DNA of 64,000 nucleotides from Desulfoscipio gibsoniae DSM 7213. GTDB taxonomy: Bacteria > Bacillota > Desulfotomaculia > Desulfotomaculales > Desulfallaceae. The translations under genes were made by a program, and so were the position numbers. The notes under the pieces were generated by a model, which was not told the origin of the DNA, did no database searches, and saw only the letters and a program-made list of their open reading frames with translations. Each line of letters opens with the position of its first letter. Position 1 is the first letter of the stretch. Below, in pieces: positions 16,315 through 24,499 of the stretch. The stretch lies in assembly GCF_000233715.2 (NCBI RefSeq), contig NC_021184.1:2194001-2258000 (forward strand), read 5' to 3'.

Positions 16315-16872
16315 TTAACTAAGTTGTGGCATTTGGGCCATATTAAAGGAATTAATCATGGTGCTGGTAGTCATTTGCTTCATTGTGGGAACCTGGTATA
16401 TCCCCTTTTGGTTCATATAATTCCATACCTCAAAAGACTGTTCACTGCAGTTTATCGCACCTTGCTGAAGCATTCTTCTCAAAGTGGGATCCGCAAATTC
16501 GAGTGAAGCCATCATTCTGAAATTGGCGGATGCTTTATGGCAGCCCAACATGCCGCTGGCTACATCCCTATCGTCCATTTCATCAGGTGAAATATTGGGT
16601 GCGTTGGGCGATGGGTTTTTTAATCCATACGCCGGAGAAGTATTTTTAACCCTACGGTAGGGAATTGCCTCGCTTCTGCTTTGTTGCTGCACGGTTTGAA
16701 CCATATTGTTATATTCCTGGGTCATAAAGCCTATCTGATTATCTAATACTGTGCGCAATTGTGGGTCTTGCACATGGGGACGATAAAGTTGAAATTGATT
16801 GATACCGTCAATGGTATCTGTTAAAACTTCATGCAATTGCATAATCTCGTGTGCTCCCAGTTCCGCGGCCAT
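16315..16872 (-). CDS. CotF-like spore coat protein (ferritin-like helical)
   Basis: 185 residues. The N-terminal LGAHEIMQLHEVLTDTIDGINQFQLY and the later GCHKASANFRMMASLEFADPTLRRML follow the coat protein F pattern of helical bundles rich in Gln, Asn and Met. The C-terminus is YQVPTMKQMTT, as in CotF-family proteins. These are structural proteins of the inner or outer spore coat in Bacillus and Clostridia. A GGAGGG site precedes the ATG. Expression is probably from a mother-cell sigma factor; no promoter was identified. Confidence 0.8.
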   Translation of the reverse strand: MAAELGAHEIMQLHEVLTDTIDGINQFQLYRPHVQDPQLRTVLDNQIGFMTQEYNNMVQTVQQQSRSEAIPYRRVKNTSPAYGLKNPSPNAPNISPDEMDDRDVASGMLGCHKASANFRMMASLEFADPTLRRMLQQGAINCSEQSFEVWNYMNQKGIYQVPTMKQMTTSTMINSFNMAQMPQLS

Positions 16873-17066
16873 TAAAACCCTCCTTTAATAAGTTTATTTC
16901 TATATTGCCCGGTAACTTAATGAGCATGCTATATAAATAATGGTAAACAAATTGTATTACTTTATTCCTTACCTAAAATAATTTATCTTGGTCATGAAGT
17001 GCGCAACACGCTGACTATTGTACATAGTTTGGTGCACTTAAACATACTTTTGCCTTGCATAAACGA

Positions 17067-17101
17067 ACCCTCCATAAGCATATAATGGAGGGTTCTTCTT
17101 T
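17067..17101 (-). terminator. Terminator after hdrA
   Basis: AACCCTCCAT / ATGGAGGGTT stem with a loop of about eight bases, 70 bases past the hdrA stop. On the minus strand it is followed by CGTTTATG, a weak U tract; on the plus strand by CTTCTTTG. Confidence 0.55.
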
Positions 17102-17163
17102 GTTTGTAACATATCGCTGTTTTTTGTAATTAATTTCAATATATACAGACGTGACGGGTACCG

Positions 17164-20100
17164 TTATTGTTGGGGGTGGTTGAACATACCCTCCACCTGG
17201 GCGGTTAGCTGCTTATGGCTGTAGCTTTGCAAGGTGATGGCCTTGTTGGGGCATTCACCGGCGCAGGTGCCGCATCCCTGGCAAATAACCGCCTCTATTT
17301 CCGCCAGGTGATTTTCAGCAATGCGTGGGGCCTTGAATGGACACAGCCGCACGCAGGTTAGGCAGGCCGCGCAGAGATCCTGGTTCACCACTGCCACCAC
17401 GCCCTTGGACTCCAGCTTATCATGGCTTAAGATACTGGTAGCTCGACCTGCGGCCGCTTTAGCCTGGGAAATGCTTTCATCAATGGATTTGGGACCATGA
17501 GCCAACCCGCACATATAAATGCCCTCGGCGGAAAAGTCAACTGGGCGCAGCTTCATGTGGGCTTCCTGGAAGAAATTATCCGGATTCAGGGGCACCTTGA
17601 GCAGCTGGGACAGCCGATGGTTAGACTCGGGCGGCACAATAGGTACTGCCAGGGTGAGTATGTCTGCGTCAATATCATATGTTTCGCCCATGATATGATC
17701 AGTGGCGGTGACCCGCAATTTGCTCTGGCCGTTTTGGCCCACCAGCTCTACTTTGGGTTTATTATCCACATCGTAGCGGAAAAAGATCACACCCTTGGCA
17801 CGGGCCTCCCTATAATAGTCCTCGTTAAAGCTGTAAGTACGGATATCCCTGTAAAGCACAATAATGGACACATCGGGGTTAATTTCCTTCATCTTAAGGG
17901 CTAATTTCATAGTCTTGGTGCAGCAAATACGGCTGCAATAGGGACGGTTTTCCTCCCGCGAGCCTACACACTGGATCATTACAATATTCTCGGCCGACTT
18001 GACCCGGGGGTCGTTATTGGCGATTGCTTCATCCAGCTCTAGCTGGGTTAACACCCGGCTGTCCTGGCCGTATAGATACTCGGTGGGCTTGGCCTCCTCA
18101 CCCCCGGTGGCGATTATGGATACACCGTGCTCCAACACTTGCCCACTGGATAACTTAGTTGTAAAATTGCCGATGTAGCCTGTTACTTCATCTATATCAC
18201 TGCCTGTATACACGTCTATTTTAGGACTGTTATTGACATTGTTAACTAACTGTTGCACAAATGCCGGTATATTCTCACCGTTGAATCCTTCGTGGATACG
18301 CAGCGCCATACCGCCCAGCTGTTCGCTCTTTTCCAGCAAATGTACATTATAGCCCTGATCCACCAGGCTTAGCGCTGAAGTCATGCCGGACACGCCACCA
18401 CCAATGACCAGTGCGGTGTTGGTTACGTCCACCGTCACATTTTTAGCAGCACTCAGTGTGGCTGCCTTGGCCACGGCCGCGCTTACCAAATCCTTGGCTT
18501 TAATAGTAGCCTTGTCGGGTTGTTGCTGGTGCACCCAGGAACACTGGTCCCGGATATTGGCCATCTCGAACAATGCAGCATTCAGGCCTGCTTCTTTCAT
18601 GGTCTCCTGGAAAAGGGGCTTATGGGTGCGGGGGCTGCACGAGGCTACTACAATGCGATTGAGTTTGTGCTCCTCGATTAGTTCCTTCATGGCCAACTGG
18701 CTGTCCTGGGCACAGGCGTACAAACTGTTAGTTGCGTAAACCACATAGGGCAGCTGTTTTACATGCTCTACCACCGCAGGTACATCCACCACGCTGGCAA
18801 TGTTAATACCGCAGTGGCACACAAACACCCCGATGCGCGGCTCTTCTTCGCTGACGTCCTTCTCCTGGGGGAATTCCATTTCGGTTACCTGGGTATTACG
18901 CACTGATGACAAAAAGGCCGCAGTGTCTCCAGCAGCAGCGCTAGCCTGCATCACGGTTTCGGGTATATCTTTGGGGCCGCTGAACACACCGGCTACGTAA
19001 ATCCCTTTTCGGGAAGTCTGGACGCCGGAAAGTTCCTCAAGCTGGCAGAAGTTATAGCCGTTAAGCTCAATGCCTAGTATCCCGGCTAATTCAACAGCCT
19101 CCTGGGTAGGTTTTAAGCCAACGGATAGCACCAGCATTTCAAAATCTTCTTCCATCATTCCTTCAGGGGTGCGGTAGCGTACCCGCAGCTCTTTGGTCTT
19201 GGGCAGTTCTTTAACCGATGAAATCATACTCTTGATATAGCGCACATTAGACTGGTTCTGAGCGCGGTTATAATATTTTTCATAATCCTTACCGAACGCC
19301 CGGATGTCCATATTAAAAATGGTAGTATCAAGCCCGGGCACGTGCTCTTTGGCAATAACGGCCTCTTTGGTGGCGTACATACAGCAAACCGAAGAGCAGT
19401 AACCGTTGCATAAAGATACATCCCGGGAGCCCACGCACTGGATAAAGGCGATTTTCTTGGGGGTGGTACCGTCGGCTTTTTGCACATGGCCTTCGTATGG
19501 ACCGGAGGCGCTCAGCATGCGCTCAAACTGCAGGCTGGTAAGCACGTTTTCATATACGCCGTAGCCGTATTCACCCCGGAGCTCAGCGTTAAATAAATCA
19601 TAGCCCGGGCAAAGTATTATCGCCCCTACATTTAAGGAAACAATTTCTTCCTGCATATTATGGTCAATGGCATTGGACTGGCAGACTTTGATACATTTAC
19701 CGCAGGCTTTGGGATTTTTCATCTTCAAACATTTGGTGGCATCAATCATATAGGCGTTGGGATACGCCTGTGGATAGAGTTTGTAAATGGCCTTACGCTG
19801 GCCCAGGTTTTGGTTGAACTCGTTGGGTACCTTCACCGGGCAAGCCTCGGCGCAGGAACCGCATCCCACGCATTTGTCGGGATCCACATAGCGGGGTCGC
19901 TTTTTAACCTGGACAGTGTAGTTGCCGGCGTCTCCGGAAAGTCCAATTACATCAGAGCAGGTTAATACATCAATATTGCGGTGCCGTCCACATTCCACCA
20001 GTTTGGGGGAAAGGATACACATGGAGCAGTCGTTGGTGGGGAAAGTTTTGTCCAGCATGGGCATGCGTCCGCCAATGGCCGGCGATTTCTCCACGATATA

Positions 20101-20229
20101 AACCTTATACCCCACCTCTGCCAGATCCAGGGCGGACTGCATGCCGCTGATGCCCGCGCCGATAACCAGCACGGTGCCCACCATTTTGCTGTTATTTATG
20201 CGATCGGATTTGTTTTTACTCACAATCAA
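17164..20229 (-). CDS. hdrA: HdrA-family flavoprotein, 1021 aa, duplicated HdrA module
   Basis: A TTG start with TGGAGG seven bases upstream. The protein has two HdrA-like halves. The first has a GAGISGMQ FAD loop (near 24), a 4Fe-4S site CVGCGSCAEACP (near 120), CGKCIKVC, and the Cys cluster CVGSRD...CNGYCSSVCC. A linker domain starts with CHCGINI (near 470). The second half has GGGVSGMTSA (near 612), CVGSREENRPYCSRICC, and C-terminal ferredoxin sites CAACLTCVRLCP and CQGCGTCAGECP. Standard HdrA is about 650 residues, so this is a fusion. It is expected to bifurcate or relay electrons via FAD among ferredoxin, a thiol/disulfide carrier and another donor. It is the last gene of hdrC-hdrB-hdrA. 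Confidence 0.95.
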   Translation of the reverse strand: MIVSKNKSDRINNSKMVGTVLVIGAGISGMQSALDLAEVGYKVYIVEKSPAIGGRMPMLDKTFPTNDCSMCILSPKLVECGRHRNIDVLTCSDVIGLSGDAGNYTVQVKKRPRYVDPDKCVGCGSCAEACPVKVPNEFNQNLGQRKAIYKLYPQAYPNAYMIDATKCLKMKNPKACGKCIKVCQSNAIDHNMQEEIVSLNVGAIILCPGYDLFNAELRGEYGYGVYENVLTSLQFERMLSASGPYEGHVQKADGTTPKKIAFIQCVGSRDVSLCNGYCSSVCCMYATKEAVIAKEHVPGLDTTIFNMDIRAFGKDYEKYYNRAQNQSNVRYIKSMISSVKELPKTKELRVRYRTPEGMMEEDFEMLVLSVGLKPTQEAVELAGILGIELNGYNFCQLEELSGVQTSRKGIYVAGVFSGPKDIPETVMQASAAAGDTAAFLSSVRNTQVTEMEFPQEKDVSEEEPRIGVFVCHCGINIASVVDVPAVVEHVKQLPYVVYATNSLYACAQDSQLAMKELIEEHKLNRIVVASCSPRTHKPLFQETMKEAGLNAALFEMANIRDQCSWVHQQQPDKATIKAKDLVSAAVAKAATLSAAKNVTVDVTNTALVIGGGVSGMTSALSLVDQGYNVHLLEKSEQLGGMALRIHEGFNGENIPAFVQQLVNNVNNSPKIDVYTGSDIDEVTGYIGNFTTKLSSGQVLEHGVSIIATGGEEAKPTEYLYGQDSRVLTQLELDEAIANNDPRVKSAENIVMIQCVGSREENRPYCSRICCTKTMKLALKMKEINPDVSIIVLYRDIRTYSFNEDYYREARAKGVIFFRYDVDNKPKVELVGQNGQSKLRVTATDHIMGETYDIDADILTLAVPIVPPESNHRLSQLLKVPLNPDNFFQEAHMKLRPVDFSAEGIYMCGLAHGPKSIDESISQAKAAAGRATSILSHDKLESKGVVAVVNQDLCAACLTCVRLCPFKAPRIAENHLAEIEAVICQGCGTCAGECPNKAITLQSYSHKQLTAQVEGMFNHPQQ

Positions 20230-20249
20230 TCCAGACCTCCATCACAAAT

Positions 20250-21104
20250 TTAGTCCGCCAGTGACAATGATTGCAACAGCGGGTTGGGGTTTATCAAATG
20301 CAGGTTAAACCATTTTTTAGTGTCGGGCAGACCCAGCGCCAGGCCGATCAGTTCTGTGAAAAAAAATGCCGGCAGGTCGGTGCCTTTTTCTTTGCGGCGC
20401 ATTTCCAGGTTGGACTGACATAACGGGCAGGCGGTAACAATAGCCATAGCCTCTACTTCTTTGGCCGCTTCAATTAAACGGTTAACCATGCCCTGGACCA
20501 CCTTGGTGGAAGTTAAACCAAGATTAGCTCCGCAGCAATCCGTTTTATACGACCATTGTATGGTCTCGGCGCCCAGAGCTTTCACTATTTTATCCATTGA
20601 CATGGGATTTTCAGTGTTGTCAAAATTGGTCACTTCGGGGGGCCTGACCAACAGGCATCCGTAGAAACATACCACCTTTAGTCCTTTTAGTGGCTTTTGC
20701 ACCTTATTGGCGATGGCCTCTACACCCACCTGGCTGACCAGCGCCTCCAACAGCGAAACGACATTAACTTTTCCATTATATTTAAAATCAACAACGCCCT
20801 CAATTTCCTTGCGTAAGTCGTCATTATTGCGTAAAACATAGTCGGCCTTTTTAACCCGGCTGTAACAAGCCGAGCAAGGTATGGCCAAATCCATACCTGC
20901 CTCCTGGGCGAGGGCCACGTTACGCGACGGCAGGGCGACGGATAGCAAATGATTGGTGCTGTGAGCTGATGTGGCCCCGCAGCAAACCCAGTCCTTGAGC
21001 TCGACCAGCTCCATGCCCAGTGCCTGGCAGGCGGCCCGGGCGGACATATCGTATTCTTTAGCGGTGGACCCTAAAGAACATCCGGGGAAATAGGAAAGTT
21101 TCAA
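20250..21104 (-). CDS. hdrB: HdrB, heterodisulfide reductase subunit B
   Basis: 284 residues. Both CCG domains are present: GCSLGS...WVCCGAT...CSACYSR in the N-terminal half, and CFYGCLL...TDCCGANLG...CPLCQSN in the C-terminal half. In methanogen HdrB these cysteines hold two non-cubane [4Fe-4S] clusters that reduce the disulfide. ATG start with AAAGGAG. It lies between hdrC and hdrA, 20 bases before hdrA. The physiological disulfide in a non-methanogen is not known. Confidence 0.95.
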   Translation of the reverse strand: MKLSYFPGCSLGSTAKEYDMSARAACQALGMELVELKDWVCCGATSAHSTNHLLSVALPSRNVALAQEAGMDLAIPCSACYSRVKKADYVLRNNDDLRKEIEGVVDFKYNGKVNVVSLLEALVSQVGVEAIANKVQKPLKGLKVVCFYGCLLVRPPEVTNFDNTENPMSMDKIVKALGAETIQWSYKTDCCGANLGLTSTKVVQGMVNRLIEAAKEVEAMAIVTACPLCQSNLEMRRKEKGTDLPAFFFTELIGLALGLPDTKKWFNLHLINPNPLLQSLSLAD

Positions 21105-21160
21105 TTTATGTAACTCCTTTCCTTTAATGGCTGATTAAATAGCTTGTCGGTTATTGTAAA

Positions 21161-21700
21161 TCAATGGGTGGTTTTGCTAAATATATCCTTAATTTTACCC
21201 CTGGCCTTGATACGATGCGGCAGTACCGGCATCTTGCCCTTTCTGAACATTTCCAATCCTACATCCATGTCTGAGAACAAATCGCCGCTTTTAATCTTAT
21301 AAATGACCATCATACTGGTTTCATGCACCCGGCCGTGGGACCGTACCGAGTTTAAAAAGGTATTGTGGAACAAATTAATGTTTTTCTCCTTAACCATACC
21401 GGCTGCAATGGCCATTTCCTTCAGCGCGTCCATCACTTCGGCAGTATTAATGCCGTTGGGGCACCGCGCTCCGCAGGTTTCACAGCTAGAACAAATCCAG
21501 ATGCTGGAGCTGTTTAATACGCGCTCTTTTTGTCCCAGCTGTACCAGGCGAATAATTTCATTGGGGTAAAAATCGGCATACCCCGTAGCTATGCAACCTG
21601 ACGCACATTTCTGACATTGGTAGCATAACTCGATGGGCTGTCCACTTTTTTCCCTGACTTCATTGAAAAATTTTCTCTTTTCTGCGTCAATGAAACCCAA
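21161..21700 (-). CDS. hdrC: HdrC, heterodisulfide reductase subunit C
   Basis: 179 residues. Two ferredoxin-type [4Fe-4S] binding motifs: CYQCQKCASGC near residue 26 and CSSCETCGARCP near residue 70, the HdrC signature. It is soluble and relays electrons from HdrA to HdrB. First gene of the operon; GGAGGGGGG precedes the TTG/ATG start region. The 715-base gap upstream holds the promoter. HdrABC without MvhD or a hydrogenase beside it means the electron donor is encoded elsewhere. Confidence 0.95.
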   Translation of the reverse strand: MGFIDAEKRKFFNEVREKSGQPIELCYQCQKCASGCIATGYADFYPNEIIRLVQLGQKERVLNSSSIWICSSCETCGARCPNGINTAEVMDALKEMAIAAGMVKEKNINLFHNTFLNSVRSHGRVHETSMMVIYKIKSGDLFSDMDVGLEMFRKGKMPVLPHRIKARGKIKDIFSKTTH

Positions 21701-22415
21701 CTGAATCCCCCCTCCTAAATAAACTTTATTTCTTTTAAAATGCTCATAATGAATAATAATTCATAAAAAGCATTGGTTAATACAACACATTTTTTAATGC
21801 AATAATTGATTGCCTTAAAACTTTAGAAATTTTATGAACTATGACCAAGTAATATGACTTTATCATAGTGTATACAACAATTTGCTTATACTTATTTATA
21901 GTTTCGCTATTAATAAATATATGAAAAAATGGTTTGGGCGTAACTAAATTATATGTTAATTGCTAAAAAAAGAAAAGAATTATCTTATAATTCAATGTCA
22001 GTTCTAAAATATATAATTCGCCTGTTGAAAATGCGGAAATATTTTGTATAAATATACATATGCTGGTTAGGGATAGCGAAAAAATACCCCGCCAAGGGGG
22101 CAGAAAAAATTTTACATTATACATTATTATGAAAAGGAGCATATGTTTATAATACTATATTATCTAAAAACTGATTTCTGTCAACTAGACGACATGATGT
22201 GCCAGATTTATAGCGATCAGTGCCAAATTCCTTTATTACTATAATTAGGAATTTAATATCAACTTATCTGTTTTTATAAATAAAGGCGGTTACTCAGCCA
22301 GTAAAATTTAAACGGTGATGCTTTAGCAATAAATGTCTAGTAATATTGGTTTCTAGTCCTTGATATTTTAAGCATAAAATGATATATTAATGTTTGCGAC
22401 CAGATAAGTTATTTT
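21701..22415. other. 715-base AT-rich gap upstream of hdrC and tRNA-Leu
   Basis: No supported gene. A short frame at 22143 has only a 3-base ribosome-binding-site spacer and an implausible composition. A few TGGCAC-type sequences occur near 22200 on the minus strand but fail the sigma-54 spacing. The bases just before 22416 must hold the tRNA-Leu promoter. Confidence 0.4.
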
Positions 22416-22499
22416 GCGGGCGTGGCGGAACGGCAGACGCGCTGGACTTAGGATCCAGTGGGGCAACTCGTGGAGGTTCAAATCCTCTCGCCCGCACCA
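22416..22499 (+). tRNA. tRNA-Leu (anticodon TAG)
   Basis: 84 bases with the long variable arm of class II tRNAs, acceptor GCGGGCG / CGCCCGC, anticodon loop CTTAGGA (TAG), and an encoded CCA end. Its 3' 54 bases are exactly repeated at 23990-24043. Confidence 0.95.
22446..22499 (+). repeat. Direct repeat copy 1 (att site in tRNA-Leu 3' end)
   Basis: 54 bases from the anticodon loop to CCA inside the intact tRNA-Leu; identical to 23990-24043. This is the classic structure left by tyrosine-recombinase integration at a tRNA 3' end, which preserves the tRNA. Confidence 0.9.
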
Positions 22500-22508
22500 G
22501 GCATAAAT

Positions 22509-22541
22509 AAAGGCTTCCCGAAAATGGGGAGCCTTTTAAAT
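22509..22541 (+). terminator. tRNA-Leu terminator
   Basis: AAAGGCTTCCC - GAAAAT - GGGGAGCCTTTT hairpin, starting 10 bases after the encoded CCA. Confidence 0.75.
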
Positions 22542-22584
22542 TTAGTCGCAATCGGTTTTTAGTCACGAAATAGTCACATGAGTT

Positions 22585-22623
22585 TTACTCGTCAAATAAC
22601 AGCTTGTCCAGTTTTAATGTCAT
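22585..22623 (-). pseudogene. Possible integrase C-terminal remnant
   Basis: A 12-codon frame (KLDKLLFDE then TAA) directly next to the tRNA att site, where the tyrosine-recombinase gene of such elements normally ends. Its ATG overlaps the hicA stop (TAATG). The short sequence resembles integrase tails only loosely. Confidence 0.3.
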
Positions 22624-22847
22624 TATAACAATTCAATTAATTCCTCAACAGTTAGGCCCGCTTGTTCTAAAATGCTTTTGATTAATATTGGGCTTAATGT
22701 CTCCCCTGCATGAACGGGCACTGTTACCAGTTTATTCCCTGGCTTATGTAAATGGTGATGGCTGCCGGTTACTCTTACCACTGTGAAGCCGGCTCTTTTG
22801 AGGGCTGTTACAACCTTCTTGCCGGTGGTCCTGGGCATCCTCGTCAT
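22623..22847 (-). CDS. hicA: HicA-family mRNA interferase toxin
   Basis: 74 residues. The HicA double-stranded-RNA-binding-like fold is shown by GKKVVTALKRAGFTVVRVTGSHHHL, with the catalytic His in GSHHHL, and VPVHAGETLSP. The start overlaps the hicB stop (ATGA), giving translational coupling. It would cleave mRNA when not bound by HicB. Gene order here is xre-hicB-hicA, with the antitoxin gene first. Confidence 0.92.
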   Translation of the reverse strand: MTRMPRTTGKKVVTALKRAGFTVVRVTGSHHHLHKPGNKLVTVPVHAGETLSPILIKSILEQAGLTVEELIELL

Positions 22848-23071
22848 GAAACACTTACCTGCACTTCAGCAAATTCAACGTCTCCCTGTGGGACTGGCTC
22901 ACCAATTAACTTTAGGGCCTCAATATGGCCGGTAATAGCTTCCTGGATACGCTCCAATGCTTCTTCCCGGTTCTTCCCCTGGGTAACACAGCCTGGTAAG
23001 GCAGGAACGGTTACAACATAAACCTGTGTTTCATTATCCCAGGAAAGGATAACTTTGAACTTGCGCGGCAT
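22844..23071 (-). CDS. hicB: HicB-family antitoxin
   Basis: 75 residues with the HicB RNase H-like pattern: ETQVYVVTVPALPGCVTQGKNREEALERIQEAI. No C-terminal DNA-binding domain is present; the separate XRE protein encoded just upstream may take that role. AAGGAGG site before ATG. The gene start overlaps the end of the xre gene by 38 bases. Confidence 0.92.
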   Translation of the reverse strand: MPRKFKVILSWDNETQVYVVTVPALPGCVTQGKNREEALERIQEAITGHIEALKLIGEPVPQGDVEFAEVQVSVS

Positions 23072-23285
23072 CAGCGGATTCCTCCTTTACATATTCCATT
23101 AAGTCCCCGGGTTGGACGTTTAGAGCGGAACAAATACGATCTATAACAGAGACATCCACTCTGGTAATAGAGCCTTTGTAAATCGCGTAAAGAGTATTTT
23201 TATTAACACCGCTCATTTCTTGTAATTTGGGTATTTTCATGTTTCCTTTTTCAAAAAGCAATCTATCAAGTTTAAATTTAATCAT
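23034..23285 (-). CDS. XRE-family (Cro/CI-like) regulator, 83 aa
   Basis: Start ATG at 23285 with GGAGGG; a 12-residue upstream extension is unlikely. The helix-turn-helix is KIPKLQEMSGVNKNTLYAIYKGSITRVD, followed by DRICSALNVQPGDLMEY. This is a DUF739/Cro-like transcriptional regulator. It overlaps hicB and probably represses this promoter; a TGTACA repeat array lies about 80 bases upstream (23367-23393). Confidence 0.85.
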   Translation of the reverse strand: MIKFKLDRLLFEKGNMKIPKLQEMSGVNKNTLYAIYKGSITRVDVSVIDRICSALNVQPGDLMEYVKEESADAAQVQSYPFLG

Positions 23286-23366
23286 GGCAAACCCTCCTGG
23301 CAATATATGTACATTATACAATGAATAAAATAAAAAATCAAATTAACGTAATAATTTATACAATTA

Positions 23367-23393
23367 ACAATGTACAATGTACAATGTACAATG
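23367..23393. repeat. Four-unit 7-base tandem repeat
   Basis: ACAATGT repeated four times, the last unit ending ACAATG. This creates three overlapping palindromes of TGTACA with 7-base spacing, upstream of the xre-hicBA operon. It is a candidate operator for the XRE protein. Confidence 0.6.
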
Positions 23394-23684
23394 AAGTCAA
23401 GAATTATTACCATGATGTATGTAAAATAACCCGCGTTTCCAGGGGGAGTTTCCTGGAGGGATGCACACCCCAAAAGTGCTGCCCTGAGTGGTAAGAGTAT
23501 GAGACCTGAACAGTCCACCAGGGCGAAAAAAGCAAAACTGTTGAAGCCAACCAACTGCCGGCAAAGCGCAGCAGCTCCCCTGGCCCGGGTGCTGCACACA
23601 CCAGAATTGATTATTGTACATGCTACCGGGTTGGGCGTCCCCCGGGACAAACGGGATCCCGTCACAACGAGGGAGGTTAAGACC

Positions 23685-23909
23685 ATGTATTTTAAAAACA
23701 AAGCCCACAGGGAGTTATTTGAACAATACAGGTGGCTTTCCCAGGCCGGCAATGACCGGGAATACAACTCATTGTGCTACCTGCTGGCCGCTATTGGCAA
23801 GCCTTTAGAAAGGTACTTCAAGCCTCGTAATGTGGCTATCAGGGGTATTATGGCAGCCTTCAGAGGATGGAGCAGCGGTGAAATAGCACTTGTCAAACTT
23901 TGTCTATAG
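23685..23909 (+). CDS. DUF6075-like small protein, 74 aa
   Basis: ATG behind GGGAGG, although the frame stays open to 23499. The N-terminal MYFKNKAHRELFEQY and the C-terminal AFRGWSSGEIALVKL resemble the phage/element-associated DUF6075 family, which typically runs a few residues longer, so the C-terminus may be shortened. The 400 bases before it (23286-23684) are non-coding, with GC-rich hairpins such as CAGGGGGAGTTTCCTGG. Function unknown. Confidence 0.5.
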   Translation: MYFKNKAHRELFEQYRWLSQAGNDREYNSLCYLLAAIGKPLERYFKPRNVAIRGIMAAFRGWSSGEIALVKLCL

Positions 23910-23989
23910 CAAAAATAATAACCCTTATTTCATGCGGGTTTCCGTAGACAGGAAAAATGCAAAATATGTAAAAATAAGAAAATTATGAA

Positions 23990-24043
23990 ACTTAGGATCC
24001 AGTGGGGCAACTCGTGGAGGTTCAAATCCTCTCGCCCGCACCA
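23990..24043 (+). repeat. Direct repeat copy 2 (tRNA-Leu 3' half)
   Basis: Identical to 22446-22499. No 5' half of a tRNA precedes it, so it is not a functional tRNA but the distal att site. Confidence 0.9.
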
Positions 24044-24044
24044 A

Positions 24045-24100
24045 TAAAAAAAGCAGTACATCACTACCTTTGGTAGTTGTGTACTGCTTTGTGTTTATTT
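24045..24100. terminator. Strong hairpin terminator
   Basis: AAAGCAGTACA / TGTACTGCTTT with an inner CACTACC / GGTAGTTG stem. It lies directly beyond the att repeat and can end transcripts from either side, including the 24121 gene on the minus strand. Confidence 0.7.
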
Positions 24101-24120
24101 GTCCATATAAAATTACTGCT

Positions 24121-24369
24121 TTAGGACATTTTAGTTACATTGTCGGCATTCATTCTATCGGAGCCTTTCGGTACAAAGGTTTTGCAGCAGGTGGCCATGC
24201 AGGAGTCCGCAGCCGCCGGAGTTAACTGTTTAGCCATTGTGGCATCAATGTTATCCGGCTGGTTTGATGCAAAGGCATCGGGGGTTACTAAAATTTCATT
24301 GGCTACACACTTGTTGCCTTCCGCCCAGTAATGGCAATTATTAATAATGCAATGGATGTGTTGATTCAT
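24121..24369 (-). CDS. DUF1540-domain protein, 82 aa
   Basis: Two Cys pairs: HCIINNCHYWAEGNKCVANEI near the N-terminus and SCMATCCKTF near the C-terminus; the first is the DUF1540 signature (C-x5-C-x8-C pattern with YW). DUF1540 proteins are small metal-binding or disulfide proteins found in clostridial spore formers. An AAGGAGG site is 13 bases upstream of the ATG, longer than usual. Function not established. Confidence 0.75.
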   Translation of the reverse strand: MNQHIHCIINNCHYWAEGNKCVANEILVTPDAFASNQPDNIDATMAKQLTPAAADSCMATCCKTFVPKGSDRMNADNVTKMS

Positions 24370-24499
24370 TTCTTTAATCTTTCCTCCTTATTTAATAACG
24401 TTTAAATTCCACATTTATTATCCCCGCATATTATTAATTTATTTGCCAGATGTAATAAAATTTTAGTTGCGTAAATAATTTGTCACTAGTTCTTATGAA

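Larger units (their letters stand above)
22446..24043. mobile_element. Small integrated element at tRNA-Leu, integrase lost
   Basis: Bounded by 54-base identical repeats, about 1.5 kb between them. It carries an XRE regulator, HicB and HicA on the minus strand, a small DUF6075-like gene on the plus strand, and possibly the last 12 codons of an integrase beside the tRNA. With no integrase gene it cannot excise on its own. It is probably a deletion derivative of a phage or integrative element kept by the toxin-antitoxin pair. Confidence 0.75.

Noticed and set aside
22143-22244. Small plus-strand gene (33 codons) with AAAAGGAG
   Set aside because: Only three bases separate the site from the ATG, and the composition looks like AT-rich noise.
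22150-22260. Sigma-54 promoter upstream of hdrC (TGGCAC sequences on the minus strand)
   Set aside because: The -24 GG and -12 GC elements do not fall at the required 10-base spacing; the second copy has CG instead of GC.
23282-23767. Minus-strand frames of up to 161 codons over the element's non-coding block
   Set aside because: No ribosome-binding site at a suitable distance and no protein-like composition; the DUF6075-like frame on the other strand fits better.
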